Of a stretch of 64,000 nt of DNA, positions 1 through 7,022 are shown in pieces. Source of the stretch: Glycomyces terrestris (GTDB lineage Bacteria > Actinomycetota > Actinomycetes > Mycobacteriales > Micromonosporaceae); assembly GCF_003933745.1 (NCBI RefSeq), contig NZ_RSEB01000007.1, positions 186,001-250,000 on the forward strand, given 5' to 3'. Position 1 is the stretch's first letter; each line of letters opens with the position of its first letter. The position numbers and the translations under genes are program-made. A model generated the notes under the pieces. The model was not told the DNA's origin. It made no database searches and worked only from the letters and a program-made list of their open reading frames with translations.

Positions 1-96
1 GACGCCCGCAACCGCGAGTCCACCAAGCAGGTGCTCATCAAGCTCGTCGAGTACGTGCTGTCGATGCGGCGCACCCGCACCGTCGGCGTCCACTGA
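1..96 (+). CDS. C-terminal end of a CvnD-like GTP-binding protein (partial)
   Basis: Only the last 31 codons are present, ending in TGA. The readable tail contains STKQVLIKLVEYVL followed by a basic end. This matches my recollection of the C-terminus of the small Ras-like GTPase of actinobacterial conservons (CvnD), where a conserved Lys/Ser-rich loop precedes a helix LVEHVL. In such operons CvnD is last, after a sensor kinase, a roadblock protein and a DUF742 protein, which would lie upstream of the window. A hairpin terminator follows about 90 bases downstream. The family call rests on a short tail only. Confidence 0.55.
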   Translation, partial: DARNRESTKQVLIKLVEYVLSMRRTRTVGVH

Positions 97-187
97 GTGC
101 CCACAACCGGACGCACGACGACAACCGCGAACCGCGCCCCCGAGCGCGGCACCGTCTAGGCTGACCCAATCCACCTGGACCATGAGC

Positions 188-216
188 AAGGACCCGAGAC
201 ACCGTCTCGGGTCCTT
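188..216. terminator. hairpin terminator between convergent genes
   Basis: A perfect 12-bp inverted repeat (AAGGACCCGAGA at 188-199 and its complement at 205-216) with a 5-base loop lies between the plus-strand GTPase tail and the minus-strand Nudix gene. There is no long T-tract, so it may act from either side. Confidence 0.7.
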
Positions 217-238
217 CGTTCGTTCGCCGTCGCGGGAC

Positions 239-937
239 CTAGCTCTCCAATTGCATGCGGGACCGGAGCATGGCGGGATGCAAGACCTGGGCCGGCCCCT
301 TCCGGTACAGGGCACCGGGCCGCCCGGGACCACCGTTGCGTTTCTCGCCGGTGCCTTCTAGGAATCCGTCGACGGAAGTGACCTTCCGTCGGAAGTTCCT
401 CGAGTCCATGGAGACACCCCAGACGATCTCATACACCCGCTGGAGATCGCCGATGGTGAACACCTCGCCGCAGAAGGCGGTCGCGATCGTGGTGTGCTCG
501 AGTCTCGACCGGGCGCGTTCGAGCGCGTCCTGCAAGATCAGATCGTGGTCGAACGCCAGTTCCGTTGAAAGTCCTGGATTGACTTCGTACCAGTCGGCGC
601 TCGTAGCCTCCTCACCTGCTTCCGGCGTGGGGAGGTTGGGTGCGATCGCCAAGTATGACACCGTGATGACCCGGCCTCGCGGATCGCGATCGGGGCTCGA
701 GTACACGCCGACCTGCTCCAGGTAGAGCCGGCTGCTGCTGACCCCGGTCTCCTCTTCGAGCTCCCTGGCAGCGGTCTCCTCGAGGCGCTCTCCGTCTTCC
801 ACGAAACCTCCAGGCAGCGCTTTGCTCCCTCGGAAGGGCTCGGTGGCCCGCTCCATCAGGAGGACCTTGAGCTTGCCGTCACGAATGGTGAGGATCACAA
901 CGTCAGCGGTGATGCTCGCGGTTATGGCTTGGGGCAC
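239..937 (-). CDS. Nudix hydrolase with C-terminal winged-helix region (NrtR-like)
   Basis: The protein has 232 residues. The Nudix box spans about residues 44-66 and is complete: Gly, Glu five residues later, then the RELEEETGV block with all metal-binding glutamates, so hydrolysis is possible. Residues of about 155-232 form a second domain with FTIGDLQRVYEIVWG and DSRNFRRKV, the pattern of the winged-helix half of NrtR proteins, which sense ADP-ribose and repress NAD genes. It could therefore be an enzyme, a regulator or both. No NAD-synthesis gene is next to it. The start is GTG at 937. It is the last gene of a minus-strand cluster beginning at 2394, 15 bases after the previous gene. Confidence 0.85.
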   Translation of the reverse strand: MPQAITASITADVVILTIRDGKLKVLLMERATEPFRGSKALPGGFVEDGERLEETAARELEEETGVSSSRLYLEQVGVYSSPDRDPRGRVITVSYLAIAPNLPTPEAGEEATSADWYEVNPGLSTELAFDHDLILQDALERARSRLEHTTIATAFCGEVFTIGDLQRVYEIVWGVSMDSRNFRRKVTSVDGFLEGTGEKRNGGPGRPGALYRKGPAQVLHPAMLRSRMQLES

Positions 938-952
938 TTCGGGTTGGCCGTC

Positions 953-1414
953 CTAAGAGAGTTCCGGACCGAGAAGAGTGCCTGACAGTCTACGATTCCC
1001 CAACAGACGGGTCAACTCATCGACGGTCGCGACCTGCTCATCCGATACCGGTATCGGGAGATCTTCGGGGCGCTCCGAGTAGTAGACGGGGATGCCCTCT
1101 GCATGGACGCGGCCGAGTTCGTAACTGGTGGTCCGGCCGATGTACCCGCCAGGCGCGACGACGTACACGAAGTCGGCGGAGAGGATGCGGGTGAGGGTCA
1201 CGGCCTGGATCTGATGGTCGGATGAGTTGAACGCGTCGGTCTCGAAGCGCACGAAGTCGGCACCGGGGTTGGTGATCCGGGAGATCGGCGGGGTGAGCAC
1301 TGAGATCAGGGCGCTCTCGAACTTCAGCGCGGCAGAGACGGTCTGCTCGTAGTATTGCCGGAAGCTCCCGATGATAGCCACCGTCCAAGGCGCATCGTTG
1401 GTGCCCGGTTTCAT
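953..1414 (-). CDS. nucleoside 2-deoxyribosyltransferase-like protein
   Basis: The protein has 153 residues. The start is set at the ATG overlapping the upstream stop by 4 bases (ATGA); a longer reading to 1519 would add a basic, low-quality extension inside the upstream gene. The sequence opens with a beta strand and Gly loop (TVAIIGSFRQYY) and has SADFVYVVAPGGYIGRTTSYELG, resembling the small Rossmann-like nucleoside 2-deoxyribosyltransferase or TIR-like nucleotide-processing fold in which a Glu in the TSYELG block acts. Function is inferred from fold resemblance only. The neighbours (HTH regulator, Nudix hydrolase) suggest a nucleotide-related accessory module. Confidence 0.5.
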   Translation of the reverse strand: MKPGTNDAPWTVAIIGSFRQYYEQTVSAALKFESALISVLTPPISRITNPGADFVRFETDAFNSSDHQIQAVTLTRILSADFVYVVAPGGYIGRTTSYELGRVHAEGIPVYYSERPEDLPIPVSDEQVATVDELTRLLGNRRLSGTLLGPELS

Positions 1415-2142
1415 CTGGGCCGCTCGCTTTCTTCGAGATCTGCTTGGAATTCGCGTCGGAGGGCGCTGAGTTTTCCGGCCCATCGCAGCCGGTCCTTCGG
1501 GGTGTACGGAAAGCCGCACAACTCGTGGCAGGCGCCGACGATGGCGTGCACGAGGAGCTCGTCGAGGGCATGGCGAGGGTCGCCGGCCAATGTTCGGGCT
1601 ACCCGGACATGGGAGACCGTTCCGGCTGGGCCGTGCGCAGAGTTGATGGTCTCGGCCAAATGCCTACTCGACCCTGGGATTCGCATCCGGTTGCGGCGCC
1701 GCTTAGTCGCGGACTGGGCTGAGGGCGGCCTCGAGGCCGCTGCGGCTCGCCGCACTTCAGTGATCAGCGTCGTGAGCTCCGCGGCGACCGCCGCAGCGGC
1801 CGCCGCCCGGTCGGCGACATCGCTTTGTTCCACGGGCCCGGCGGTGCGCCCGGATCCGACCTGGCGGGAGAGGGAGTTGAGGTGCGCGTTCAGCTCGTGC
1901 CACCGGAACCGCCAGCGTCGGATGTTCCCGCCGCATGCTCGAACGTATGCCAAGACGACTGGGAGTGTCGGCATGCGCGAACCCGAGGCCGCTTTGGCGA
2001 GTGTGCTCGGCGAGTATCCGGTCGTCACAGCGAGTCTCCTGTATGAGGGGGTGCCCGCCCGGTGGCGGAGTTCGCGCAACTCCTGCGCGAACTCCGCCAC
2101 CTGCTGGTGCTCCGAGTCGATGGGCTTCTCGAATCGTGGCAT
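1411..2142 (-). CDS. helix-turn-helix (XRE-type) regulator with long C-terminal region
   Basis: The protein has 243 residues. Residues 15-75 form an HTH: a helix with FAQELRELRHRAG, then SYRRLAVTTGYSPSTLAKAA and a recognition-helix end with SGSRMPTLPVVLAYVRACGG. This is the usual arrangement of actinobacterial XRE-like proteins that begin with an LRxLR motif. The middle is Ala-rich and probably helical. The C-terminal part (residues 180-243) has Cys and aromatic residues (ACHELCGFPYTPKDRLRW) that I do not recognise. It is coupled by ATGA to the downstream deoxyribosyltransferase-like gene and follows a small membrane protein by 9 bases, so all four genes likely form one transcript. Confidence 0.65.
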   Translation of the reverse strand: MPRFEKPIDSEHQQVAEFAQELRELRHRAGTPSYRRLAVTTGYSPSTLAKAASGSRMPTLPVVLAYVRACGGNIRRWRFRWHELNAHLNSLSRQVGSGRTAGPVEQSDVADRAAAAAAVAAELTTLITEVRRAAAASRPPSAQSATKRRRNRMRIPGSSRHLAETINSAHGPAGTVSHVRVARTLAGDPRHALDELLVHAIVGACHELCGFPYTPKDRLRWAGKLSALRREFQADLEESERPR

Positions 2143-2151
2143 CGAGGAGCC

Positions 2152-2394
2152 TCAGTCGCCTTCGGGGGCGTCGGTCGGCGTGGGCTGCGCGCCTTCGTCG
2201 GTGTAGGCCAGGCGCCGGGCGAGTTCTGCCGCGGCAATGCTGGTGGCGACCGCTGCCGTCGTGGCCGCGATCAGGTTGTGGCCGAGCACCGCCATGAGGA
2301 TGACGAAGCCGAAGACCAGGAATGTCGCGACTAGCGCTGTCGTGCGTCGCCAGACCGGCGGAGAGGTTGCGTGTGAAGTCGGTGCCTTGCCCAT
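2152..2394 (-). CDS. small single- or double-span membrane protein
   Basis: The protein has 80 residues. Residues of about 17-55 are hydrophobic (TTALVATFLVFGFVILMAVLG, then an Ala-rich stretch ATTAAVATSIAAAELA), enough for one long or two short membrane helices. The C-terminus is acidic and Pro/Thr-rich. I recognise no family. It is the first gene of the minus-strand cluster 2394 to 239. Confidence 0.5.
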   Translation of the reverse strand: MGKAPTSHATSPPVWRRTTALVATFLVFGFVILMAVLGHNLIAATTAAVATSIAAAELARRLAYTDEGAQPTPTDAPEGD

Positions 2395-2802
2395 GTGAGA
2401 CTCCGGTCGTGAGCTGTGGTGTGGACGAGTTCGGTTCTCGCGAGAGCGGACCGCTCACCTCGGAATGCCGTCCGGTGTGAGCCGCTCCCTATCCGTCCAT
2501 GCTTGCATGTGACTGCCTCGAAGCGCCACGAATAGTTTCCGCAACCCACCGCGAGAATGCGCTCTGGTTTCACACTATGTCCCAATGCTTTCGGCGAAGG
2601 AGAGGTTGAAGCCTGCATAACAGCAGGTGAGAGGGACATTATGGCTTAGTGTCAGTCCGACGGAATAGTGCAATTGAAACTGGAAACAGATAAGGCTGTC
2701 ATAGGTGAGGCTAAGCTGCCATCATTGAAGGACTGGATACGTCAAATTGACGCTATCGCCTCCGATCTCGACCGGTCAAGGTGTGGACGAGTCATTGGAG
2801 TA
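2395..2802. other. AT-richer intergenic region without a confident gene
   Basis: This stretch precedes the minus-strand cluster starting at 2394 and should hold its promoter. Base composition drops clearly, especially 2570-2770. A plus-strand frame opens with GTG at 2668 and reads MQLKLETDKAVIGEAK with codon use unlike the rest of the window; it could be a relic or chance. A palindrome CGTCAAATTGACG lies at about 2743-2755. No tRNA or rRNA pattern was seen. Confidence 0.4.
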
Positions 2803-2838
2803 CGCGGGGCCCTGATGCCGCAGGCGCCCCGCGGTTTT
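2803..2838 (+). terminator. plus-strand intrinsic terminator with no assigned gene
   Basis: An 8-bp stem (CGCGGGGC at 2803-2810, complement at 2826-2833) is extended by CCTG/CAGG around a 6-base loop and is followed by GTTTTCG. It is one of the few hairpins here with a T-run, and points to transcription from the AT-rich region on the plus strand. Confidence 0.6.
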
Positions 2839-2876
2839 CGCCGCTTCGCAATCGAAGCACGTTCCCGGAGACGCCG

Positions 2877-2907
2877 GCGGCCCCGGGGCGGGTCGCCTCG
2901 GGGCCGC
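2877..2907 (-). terminator. hairpin downstream of the roadblock gene
   Basis: An inverted repeat GCGGCCCCG (2877-2885) / CGGGGCCGC (2899-2907), extendable with one mismatch, lies 15 bases past the stop codon of the minus-strand roadblock gene. Confidence 0.6.
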
Positions 2908-2921
2908 GGTCGCGTTTCGGG

Positions 2922-3347
2922 TCAGACGACCTTCGGGATGGAGCCGGTGTTCGTGAGCGCCTCGTTCAGGAGGGGGCCGACCTGCATGGTGAACTGGCCG
3001 AGCTCGTAGCCGAGCTGTTCGCGGTCGCACTGGGACACGGCCAGGAGCGTCAGGCAGATCTGCGGCCCGACGGGGGCCGCGAGGAGGACGCCCTCGGCCA
3101 TCTCGACGATCACCTGCTGCGCGGGGCCGTGGTCCATGGAGCGGCCCGCGCCCTCGCCGATGGAGAGCAGGCCGGAGCCGATGCCGGCGAGCTGGTCGGC
3201 GCGCTCCTTCGGCAGGCCGGCGGACACCGCCAGCGGCAGGCCGTCGACGCTGACCAGGACCGCGTGCGACAGTCCCGGGGTGCGCGCCACGAGCGAGCCG
3301 AGCAGCATGCTCAGGGACCGCTCGTAGACGCCGAGATTGGCGCTCAT
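2922..3347 (-). CDS. roadblock/LC7 domain protein (CvnB-like)
   Basis: The protein has 141 residues, almost entirely one roadblock/LC7 domain. Typical signs are the N-terminal helix with LLGSLVARTPGLSHAVLVSVDGLPLAVS, the helix with ADQLAGIGSGLLSIG, and QVIVEMAEGVLLAAPV before the last strands. In actinobacteria such proteins (CvnB, MglB relatives) partner small GTPases in signalling units called conservons. The start ATG at 3347 overlaps the stop of the upstream gene by 4 bases, so the two are translationally coupled. A CvnD-type GTPase tail lies only 3 kb away on the other strand, but a DUF742 partner is absent here. Confidence 0.9.
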   Translation of the reverse strand: MSANLGVYERSLSMLLGSLVARTPGLSHAVLVSVDGLPLAVSAGLPKERADQLAGIGSGLLSIGEGAGRSMDHGPAQQVIVEMAEGVLLAAPVGPQICLTLLAVSQCDREQLGYELGQFTMQVGPLLNEALTNTGSIPKVV

Positions 3348-4876
3348 CGGGTCGCCATCCTCTCCGTCCGCGAGGCGGTGCCGGGGCGGCCGCCGCGGGC
3401 GCGGCCCCAGCCCCGGAAGTAGCCGGCGGTGTTCTGCGCCAGCAGTTCGGGGTCGCGGTCGATCGGCTCGTCGAAGCGCGGGTGCTCGTCGGCGACGACC
3501 GCGCCGGGGACGAGGTTCGCCTGCGGCTTGCGCCGCGGCAGGCCCGTCGCAGTGGTGGGCTCCTCGGTCGCGGGGGTCTCGGTGGCCGTGCGGGCGGTGC
3601 GCCAGCCGTCGTCGCCGGGGAGGTTCCACGACTCCGACTCGGGCTCCTCGCTCTCGGGCCGCTTGAACCAGGCGCTCTTGGCCTGCCCGAAGATGAGGAG
3701 GCCGTCGTCGTCGGCGGCGAGGCTCGCCACGTCGACGATGCTGACGTCCTCCTTGGGCTGCCACGGGTGGCGGCGCGGCTCCTCGCCGTGGGGGAGCTCG
3801 GCCGGCTCGGCGCGGCGGCGGCGGATCGAGCGGGTGTGGCTCTCGCCGTCGACCGGCTGCTGCATCGACGGGGACGAGAACGAGTCCGGGAGGACCTGCG
3901 TCGCCTCGAGGTCGGGGAGCACGGAGTGGAGCTGCGAGGCCGGGTCGAGGGCCCGCAGGCTCTGCCGGTCGGGGAGGTCGCCGGGGAGGCGGACGGTCCG
4001 GTGCGTGTCGGAGTCGTGCCCGCGGCCGCGCCGGCGCGGCGCCGCGGCGCGGTCGTCCTGGGGGAGCTGCGGCTGCGGGACGTGCGGCGCCGCTTCGGGT
4101 TTGGGCCGCTTGGCCTGGAGGAGCCCGATGAGCCCCTCGAGCGAGCGGTCCCACGCGGAGACGGCGTCGGCGGTCGCGGAGACGGAGGGCGCGACGGAAG
4201 GGTCGTCGCCGCCGCCGATCTCGCGGATGGCCTCGGTGAGCGCGCCGGCCATGGCCGCGACCTGTCCCGGGTCGGCCACGGTCGCCAGGTCGGCGGCGAG
4301 TTCCTCGGTGGAGATGGACTGGAGCGCCCCGGGCTGGGGGAGCCGGGTGAGGATCGCGACGGCGTTCGCCTCGCTCGGGTCGTCCCAGGCGGCCAGCGCC
4401 GCGGGGAAGACCGCCCGCAGGAGGCACGTGAGCGCCTCTGCCGCGTCGTGGCGGGCCCTGGCGGCCGAGGCCACCGTGTCGAGGATGGGGCGCAGAGCGG
4501 CGACCTCAGGGCGCGCGGCGAGGGGCGGGCCGGCGACCTCGCCGGTGGCGAGCCCGCGGGCGATCGCGATGGCGTCGTCGAGGGCGTCCTTGGAGCGGGA
4601 GGCGGGGCTGTCGGCGCGGACGACGAGCTGCCCGGCGGCCGCGGCGAACTCGGCGAGCTGGTGGACGTCGCCGTCGACGGCGACCGAGACCGACTGGCCG
4701 GGGGCCGATCGGGCGAGGAGGCTGTTGAGGCGGACCCAGCCGCGCGGATCGTCCCCGAACGTGTCGGTGGCGATGAGGCCGCCGCCCGCGGCGACGAGGG
4801 CGACCGCGCACGCGGTGTCGCCGTGCCCGGCCCCGGACACCTGCTGATCGGTGGTGATGCCGCAGAACACTTGCAC
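3344..4876 (-). CDS. IS110-transposase-like N-terminal domain fused to a conservon-type tail
   Basis: The protein has 510 residues, starting at GTG 4876 with an AGGAG site about 8 bases upstream. Residues 1-110 follow the plan of the IS110 RuvC/RNase-H-like domain: VFCGIT at the first strand, VSVAVDGD at about 63-70, and SKDALDDAIAIARGLATG at 95-112. The first catalytic Asp is replaced by Thr8 and the second acidic position is Asp68 rather than Glu, while the D-x-x-D pair near 97-100 is kept. There is no IS110 C-terminal domain with its Ser. The rest is disordered, Pro/Arg-rich, and ends with LPRRKPQANLVPG and FRGWGRAR, resembling the tail of CvnA sensor kinases. It is coupled to the roadblock gene. 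I infer a domesticated signalling partner, not an active transposase. Confidence 0.55.
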   Translation of the reverse strand: MQVFCGITTDQQVSGAGHGDTACAVALVAAGGGLIATDTFGDDPRGWVRLNSLLARSAPGQSVSVAVDGDVHQLAEFAAAAGQLVVRADSPASRSKDALDDAIAIARGLATGEVAGPPLAARPEVAALRPILDTVASAARARHDAAEALTCLLRAVFPAALAAWDDPSEANAVAILTRLPQPGALQSISTEELAADLATVADPGQVAAMAGALTEAIREIGGGDDPSVAPSVSATADAVSAWDRSLEGLIGLLQAKRPKPEAAPHVPQPQLPQDDRAAAPRRRGRGHDSDTHRTVRLPGDLPDRQSLRALDPASQLHSVLPDLEATQVLPDSFSSPSMQQPVDGESHTRSIRRRRAEPAELPHGEEPRRHPWQPKEDVSIVDVASLAADDDGLLIFGQAKSAWFKRPESEEPESESWNLPGDDGWRTARTATETPATEEPTTATGLPRRKPQANLVPGAVVADEHPRFDEPIDRDPELLAQNTAGYFRGWGRARGGRPGTASRTERMATR

Positions 4877-5044
4877 CCGCGGAGCTCCTCTCGTAGGGCG
4901 CGCAGCCGGCGCTGTCCCCTGTCGCCGGGGCTGGAGCCCGGCCCGTTTTTACCAGTCCGTTATCAGTTTTCCGCAGAATACTCGGTTCTGCAAGCGGACT
5001 CCCCGTGCGGGTTCGCCTACGGAGGGAAGGTCATAGCACACATA

Positions 5045-5064
5045 ACCGTCAATTCGCTGACGGT
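5045..5064. promoter_or_regulatory. inverted repeat in the 311-bp gap upstream of the conservon-like pair
   Basis: ACCGTCA-N6-TGACGGT forms a 7-bp perfect dyad within 4877-5187, the only long gap of this part and the region expected to drive the 4876 to 2922 pair. The surrounding stretch 4940-5070 is AT-richer than average. The dyad could bind a regulator; no gene was seen in the gap. Confidence 0.35.
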
Positions 5065-5187
5065 CGCCACCAGCGGATTCCCTTGTGGAATAACGCAGCG
5101 GAGCCGCCGCGGAACTGTCGCGGCGGCACCGGAATTCGGACTCGGCGGCCCATCGGCGATGGGCTGTTCGGTGGATTGACCGGAGCG

Positions 5188-6003
5188 CTATCCGCGCCAT
5201 TCCACATGGTCGTTGATCTTCGCGATGACGCCGCGCCAGGCGATGGCCGCCTGCTGCGGGTCGCTGCGCTTCAGGCGCCGCTTCGCGAACCTCCCCTTGA
5301 GGCCGCCCTCGGCGACGACGCGGAACGCCTCGTCGAGGTCGTCGAGCGGGGAGCCGGGCGCGAGCGCGGAGACGATGGAGTCGTTCTTGAGCGCGTACCC
5401 GAGGTCGCGGCCGACTTCGGCGGCCTTGATGAGCAGCTCGGGCTCCCAGCCCTCCTGGCCGCCGCGGAGGTTCGCGACGACGAGGTCGAGCTCGTAGATG
5501 TCTGCTTCGTCACAGACGATGTCGTCCTCGGTCACGCGCTCCTGGAGGTCGGCGTACTCGTCGACGGCGGCGAGGTCGTGGTCGTCGTTGTCCCTGACGT
5601 ACGCGACGAGGGCGGCCGGCTCGCGGAAGACGAGCAGCTTCCCCTTGCGGGTCAGGAAGACCGGGACCTCCTCGGGCTCGGCGTCGAGGGCGTCCTCCTC
5701 TTCGTCGCCGTCCTCGGGCGCCTCGTCCTCGAAGTCGGCGGGGTCGGGCTCGTCGGCGTCGGGGTCCTCGGGGACCGCGTCGGCGTCCGCCTCGGCCTCG
5801 GGCGCGTCCTCGTCATCGTCCTCGGCCTCGTCCGGTTCGGGCTCCTCCGCCTTCGCACCCGGCAGGGTGTCCGACATCCGGTAGGCGCGCAGGGTGTACC
5901 CCGAGTCCTTGCCGAGGTGGAGTTCGACCGGGTCGATCCCGGTCTCGTTCCAGAGCTTCTCGGTTCCGGCTCCGCGCTCCGGCGCGTCAGATTCGGCCGC
6001 CAT
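5188..6003 (-). CDS. acidic conserved actinobacterial protein, often labelled primosomal protein
   Basis: The protein has 271 residues. It opens with a short beta-rich part (VELHLGKDSGYTLRAYRM), followed by about 65 residues dominated by Asp, Glu, Pro and Ala (residues 50-112). It then has a folded part with VPVFLTRKGKLLVFREPAALVAYVR and a C-terminal half ending VIAKINDHVEWRG. I recall similar actinobacterial proteins annotated as primosomal protein without experimental basis. No catalytic motif or membrane segment is visible. It stands alone on the minus strand, 143 bases from the next gene. Confidence 0.55.
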   Translation of the reverse strand: MAAESDAPERGAGTEKLWNETGIDPVELHLGKDSGYTLRAYRMSDTLPGAKAEEPEPDEAEDDDEDAPEAEADADAVPEDPDADEPDPADFEDEAPEDGDEEEDALDAEPEEVPVFLTRKGKLLVFREPAALVAYVRDNDDHDLAAVDEYADLQERVTEDDIVCDEADIYELDLVVANLRGGQEGWEPELLIKAAEVGRDLGYALKNDSIVSALAPGSPLDDLDEAFRVVAEGGLKGRFAKRRLKRSDPQQAAIAWRGVIAKINDHVEWRG

Positions 6004-6104
6004 GTCGCGTCCCTCCCGTAAGTCGTCTAGCTGGGGAACAGCCTACGACCCGCGTGCGCGGCGCGTCGCATCCGGTGTGCGCTTTTCCGTTGTAGACGGC
6101 GCGA

Positions 6105-6133
6105 GGGCCCGTTCCCCACTGCGGAACGGGCCC
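6105..6133 (-). terminator. terminator of the deoC-aldehyde dehydrogenase operon
   Basis: GGGCCCGTTCC (6105-6115) and its exact complement (6123-6133) form an 11-bp stem with a 7-base loop, 14 bases beyond the last gene of the minus-strand operon. Confidence 0.7.
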
Positions 6134-6146
6134 TTCGCGGTCGCGT

Positions 6147-7022
6147 CTAGTACGCGCCGCCGGCGCCGGCGGCCATGCCGGCCGGGTGCCACACGGTCTT
6201 GTACTCGGTCCACTGCCGCAGCAGGTCGAGCGCGTCCGCGCCCTTCCCGGGGCGGCGCACCACCTTGAGCGTCTCGGCGGCCGCGGCCTCGAGGGACGCC
6301 GCGAGGTCCGCGTCGCGGACGCCGGTCAGGTCGAGCCCGTTCACGTCGGCGTGGGACGCGAGGTGCGGCGCGACCTCGGCGACCTTGCCGCTCAACAGGT
6401 TCACGACGCCGCCGGGCAGGTCGGAGGTGGCCAGGACCTCGCCGAGGCTGAGCGCCGGCAGCGGCCGGTCCTCGCTGGCGAGGACGACGACGGTGTTCCC
6501 GGCGGCGATCGCGGGCGCGAACGCGTCGACGAGGCCGAGCAGCGGGTCGTCCTGGGGCGCGACGGCGGCGACGACGCCGAGCGGCTCGGGGGTGGTGTGG
6601 TTGAAGTACGGCCCGGCGACGGGGTTGGCCCCGCCGAGGACGGACGCGTACTTGTCGGTCCAGCCCGCGTAGTGGACGAGCCGGTCGACCGCGGCTTCGA
6701 CCGTGCCGAGCGCCGCGTCCGGCGCGGCGCCGGTCGCGTCGGCGAGCTCCTCGGCGAACTGCCCGGCGCGGCCCTCGAGCATCTCGGCGGCCCGGTAGAG
6801 GATCTGCCCGCGCAGGTACGCGGTCTGGCCGGCCCACGGCCGCTGCGCCTTGCGGGCGGCGGCGACGGCGTCGCGGGCGTCCTTGCGGCTCGCGAGCGCG
6901 GCGTTCGCCAGCTCGGTCCCGTCGGGGCTGCTCACCGGGTAGCTCCTTCCGGACTCCGAACGGGGGAACTTCCCGCCCACGTACAGCTTGTAGGTCTTCT
7001 TCACCCGCAGTCGCTCAGACAT
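6147..7022 (-). CDS. half-length aldehyde dehydrogenase-family protein lacking the catalytic domain
   Basis: The protein has 291 residues against about 480 for a full aldehyde dehydrogenase. It keeps the N-terminal oligomerisation and NAD-binding parts (KLYVGGKFPRSESGR, AARKAQRPWAGQTAYLRGQILYRAAE in pieces, PLGVVAAVAP, GNTVVVLAS) but stops before the glycine motif and the catalytic Cys region, ending HPAGMAAGAGGAY. Its ATG overlaps the end of the full-length enzyme by 8 bases, so the two are co-translated. This arrangement is conserved in my memory of actinobacterial deo loci. A structural or regulatory subunit role is inferred; catalysis alone is unlikely. Confidence 0.8.
   Translation of the reverse strand: MSERLRVKKTYKLYVGGKFPRSESGRSYPVSSPDGTELANAALASRKDARDAVAAARKAQRPWAGQTAYLRGQILYRAAEMLEGRAGQFAEELADATGAAPDAALGTVEAAVDRLVHYAGWTDKYASVLGGANPVAGPYFNHTTPEPLGVVAAVAPQDDPLLGLVDAFAPAIAAGNTVVVLASEDRPLPALSLGEVLATSDLPGGVVNLLSGKVAEVAPHLASHADVNGLDLTGVRDADLAASLEAAAAETLKVVRRPGKGADALDLLRQWTEYKTVWHPAGMAAGAGGAY

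Noticed and set aside
3344..4876. An active IS110 insertion sequence
   Set aside because: No C-terminal transposase domain with catalytic Ser, no flanking sequences of an element, and the first catalytic Asp is Thr; coupling to a roadblock gene indicates another role.
3482..5179. Long plus-strand reading frame opposite the IS110-like/roadblock genes
   Set aside because: It is antisense to a gene with clear domains; Gly/Arg-rich composition and absence of any motif show it is a by-product of high GC content.
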